Of a DNA stretch of 64,000 nucleotides, positions 62,901 to 64,000 are shown one piece after another (position 1 is the stretch's first letter; each line of letters opens with the position of its first letter). The DNA comes from Larus michahellis (lineage: Eukaryota; Chordata; Aves; Charadriiformes; Laridae): positions 63,839,142 through 63,903,141 of the forward strand of contig NC_133896.1 of NCBI RefSeq assembly GCF_964199755.1, read 5' to 3'. Under the pieces are notes generated by a model. It did no database searches. It saw only the letters and a program-made list of their open reading frames with translations, and was not told the DNA's origin. The translations under genes and the position numbers were made by a program.

Positions 62901-64000
62901 AATCAAAGTGAGTTGGCTTTAAGCGTTCATTGTAGCAGAGGTGTGTGTAACGTATGAAAGATTCCTGTAACTCACTCAGTGAGAAGTCCAGATCCCTAAA
63001 ATTGTCTGTTCCCAGAGTTCAGTAGTTGTGCAGTCTGGCCTGTGGCAATTGTTTGAGGCTTCTCTATGACCGGTATTCAAAGTTATATCACAGACCATTA
63101 AAAATAAGATTAAAAATTATAATGAAACTAGAGAATCGGTTTAAAAACTGATTGACCATTTATTTGTTATCAGACAATTCTGTTGTAAACGCAAATTCTT
63201 TTCTTCCTCACAGCTTGGTGCTTTGCAGCTGCATGTGAAAAGGAGAAAGCATAAATGTTGATGAACATGTTGAATATCCTTCCCCACTCCCAAGGTCCGC
63301 TTTCTCTCTGGTTTTGGGAAGTTGAATGTTTGTTTCCTTCTTTACGTTTCCTGAAGCAGTTTTAGGAAAATTCCCCATTCGGAAAGAAAAAAAAAAAACC
63401 CAAAATAACTTAACTGACTTTAATCAAATGGAAGAAGTAAAATAGTATTAAAAATTAATTTCTTCCATATCAAAGAAGTAGTACGCAGAAGGCTAATAGA
63501 AATCTTTATTTGGGAATTTGTCAAAAATTGCCGAGTAGCCTGTGGTCATTTTGTCTTTCAGATGAGTTTTTTAAATTAGAACATCTAAATAGTGTCAGAC
63601 TAAGTCAACACTTAGGTATGATGTTTGCAAGGGTGACATCCTCAGATTGGATGACACCGGTGATAAAGCAGCTGTTAGTTGAAACCAGGGTACAAAGATT
63701 GTAGCAACCCTATTTCAGCATCTCCTAGTCATCAGCCAGAATAATGCATGCAAGAATTAGAAAGAGGGAAGGGTTCCAGCCAACTTTAGGAAAATATGCG
63801 AACATACATAATTGACTATCACCGTTAGCCCCAATGAAGTGTGTAGACTGTGGGGAAAATACTCTCCCTAAGAAAGGCATTGCTTTTTATAAGTTCAGCA
63901 TCGACTTCTGTCGTGGTTGGGAAGCGTTTCTGTTCCTTGTTTATGTTCTGATGACTGCCTACTCAGTGTCTTCATCGATGCACCAAGGGTGTTCAGCTAG
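56904..64000. other. Intron segment to window end, no recognised genes
   Basis: It has T-runs at about 58439-58450 and 62421-62434, A/C simple repeat at 62346-62369 and an A-run at 63389-63400. Chance frames reach 143 codons (60445-60876). No coding exon, RNA gene or transposon was recognised. Confidence 0.5.

Larger units (their letters stand above)
19940..64000 (+). other. CREB3L2: CREB3L2 intron 1 (runs past window end)
   Basis: From the donor at 19940 I found no frame matching the expected exon 2 protein (HFSELLDEFSQNVLG...). The intron therefore spans at least 44 kb, in line with the long first intron I recall for mammalian CREB3L2. Any unannotated non-coding RNA inside it would be invisible to this reading. 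Confidence 0.75.

Overview
This is vertebrate nuclear DNA, almost certainly from a bird. There are short conserved coding exons with GT/AG splice sites, two CpG-island promoters, long introns, and several chicken-repeat-1 (CR1) LINE fragments with the avian ATTCTATG-type 3' end. A solo LTR of a type I associate from memory with neoavian genomes points to Neoaves rather than chicken or duck. That lineage call is inference.

Layout, all on the + strand. (1) 1-5942: the 3' eight coding exons of WEE2, the oocyte WEE1-like kinase. They cover the kinase domain from the ATP-binding lysine to the C-terminus, and a 3' UTR of about 1.1 kb carries two poly(A) signals. (2) 7140-12110: complete SSBP1, the mitochondrial single-stranded DNA-binding protein. 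It has a TATA-less CpG-island promoter, six coding exons (149 aa) and a short 3' UTR. (3) 12111-18880: intergenic, with no gene I can support. (4) 18880-20300: CpG-island promoter and first coding exon of CREB3L2, an ER-membrane bZIP transcription factor. The exon gives 35 aa and is preceded by a short uORF. (5) 19940-64000: CREB3L2 intron 1, which runs off the window. Exon 2 was not found, so this intron exceeds 44 kb. It holds CR1 fragments of different ages in both orientations, a solo LTR of about 1.16 kb with an internal tandem array, simple repeats, two CpG-enriched patches and some AT-rich, homeodomain-site-like patches.

The three genes are not a pathway. WEE2 restrains CDK1 in oocytes, SSBP1 maintains mtDNA, and CREB3L2 drives secretory-pathway genes. 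WEE2-SSBP1 adjacency is the same as I recall for human 7q34, while direct SSBP1-CREB3L2 adjacency differs from the human order. I found no convincing undescribed multi-gene system. The most unusual signals are two back-to-back perfect hairpins just after a WEE2 splice donor, a Pumilio/CPE-type arrangement in the WEE2 3' UTR, the CREB3L2 uORF, and an intact-looking solo LTR with a coding-like tandem array. All calls come from reading the sequence; no alignment or database search was run.
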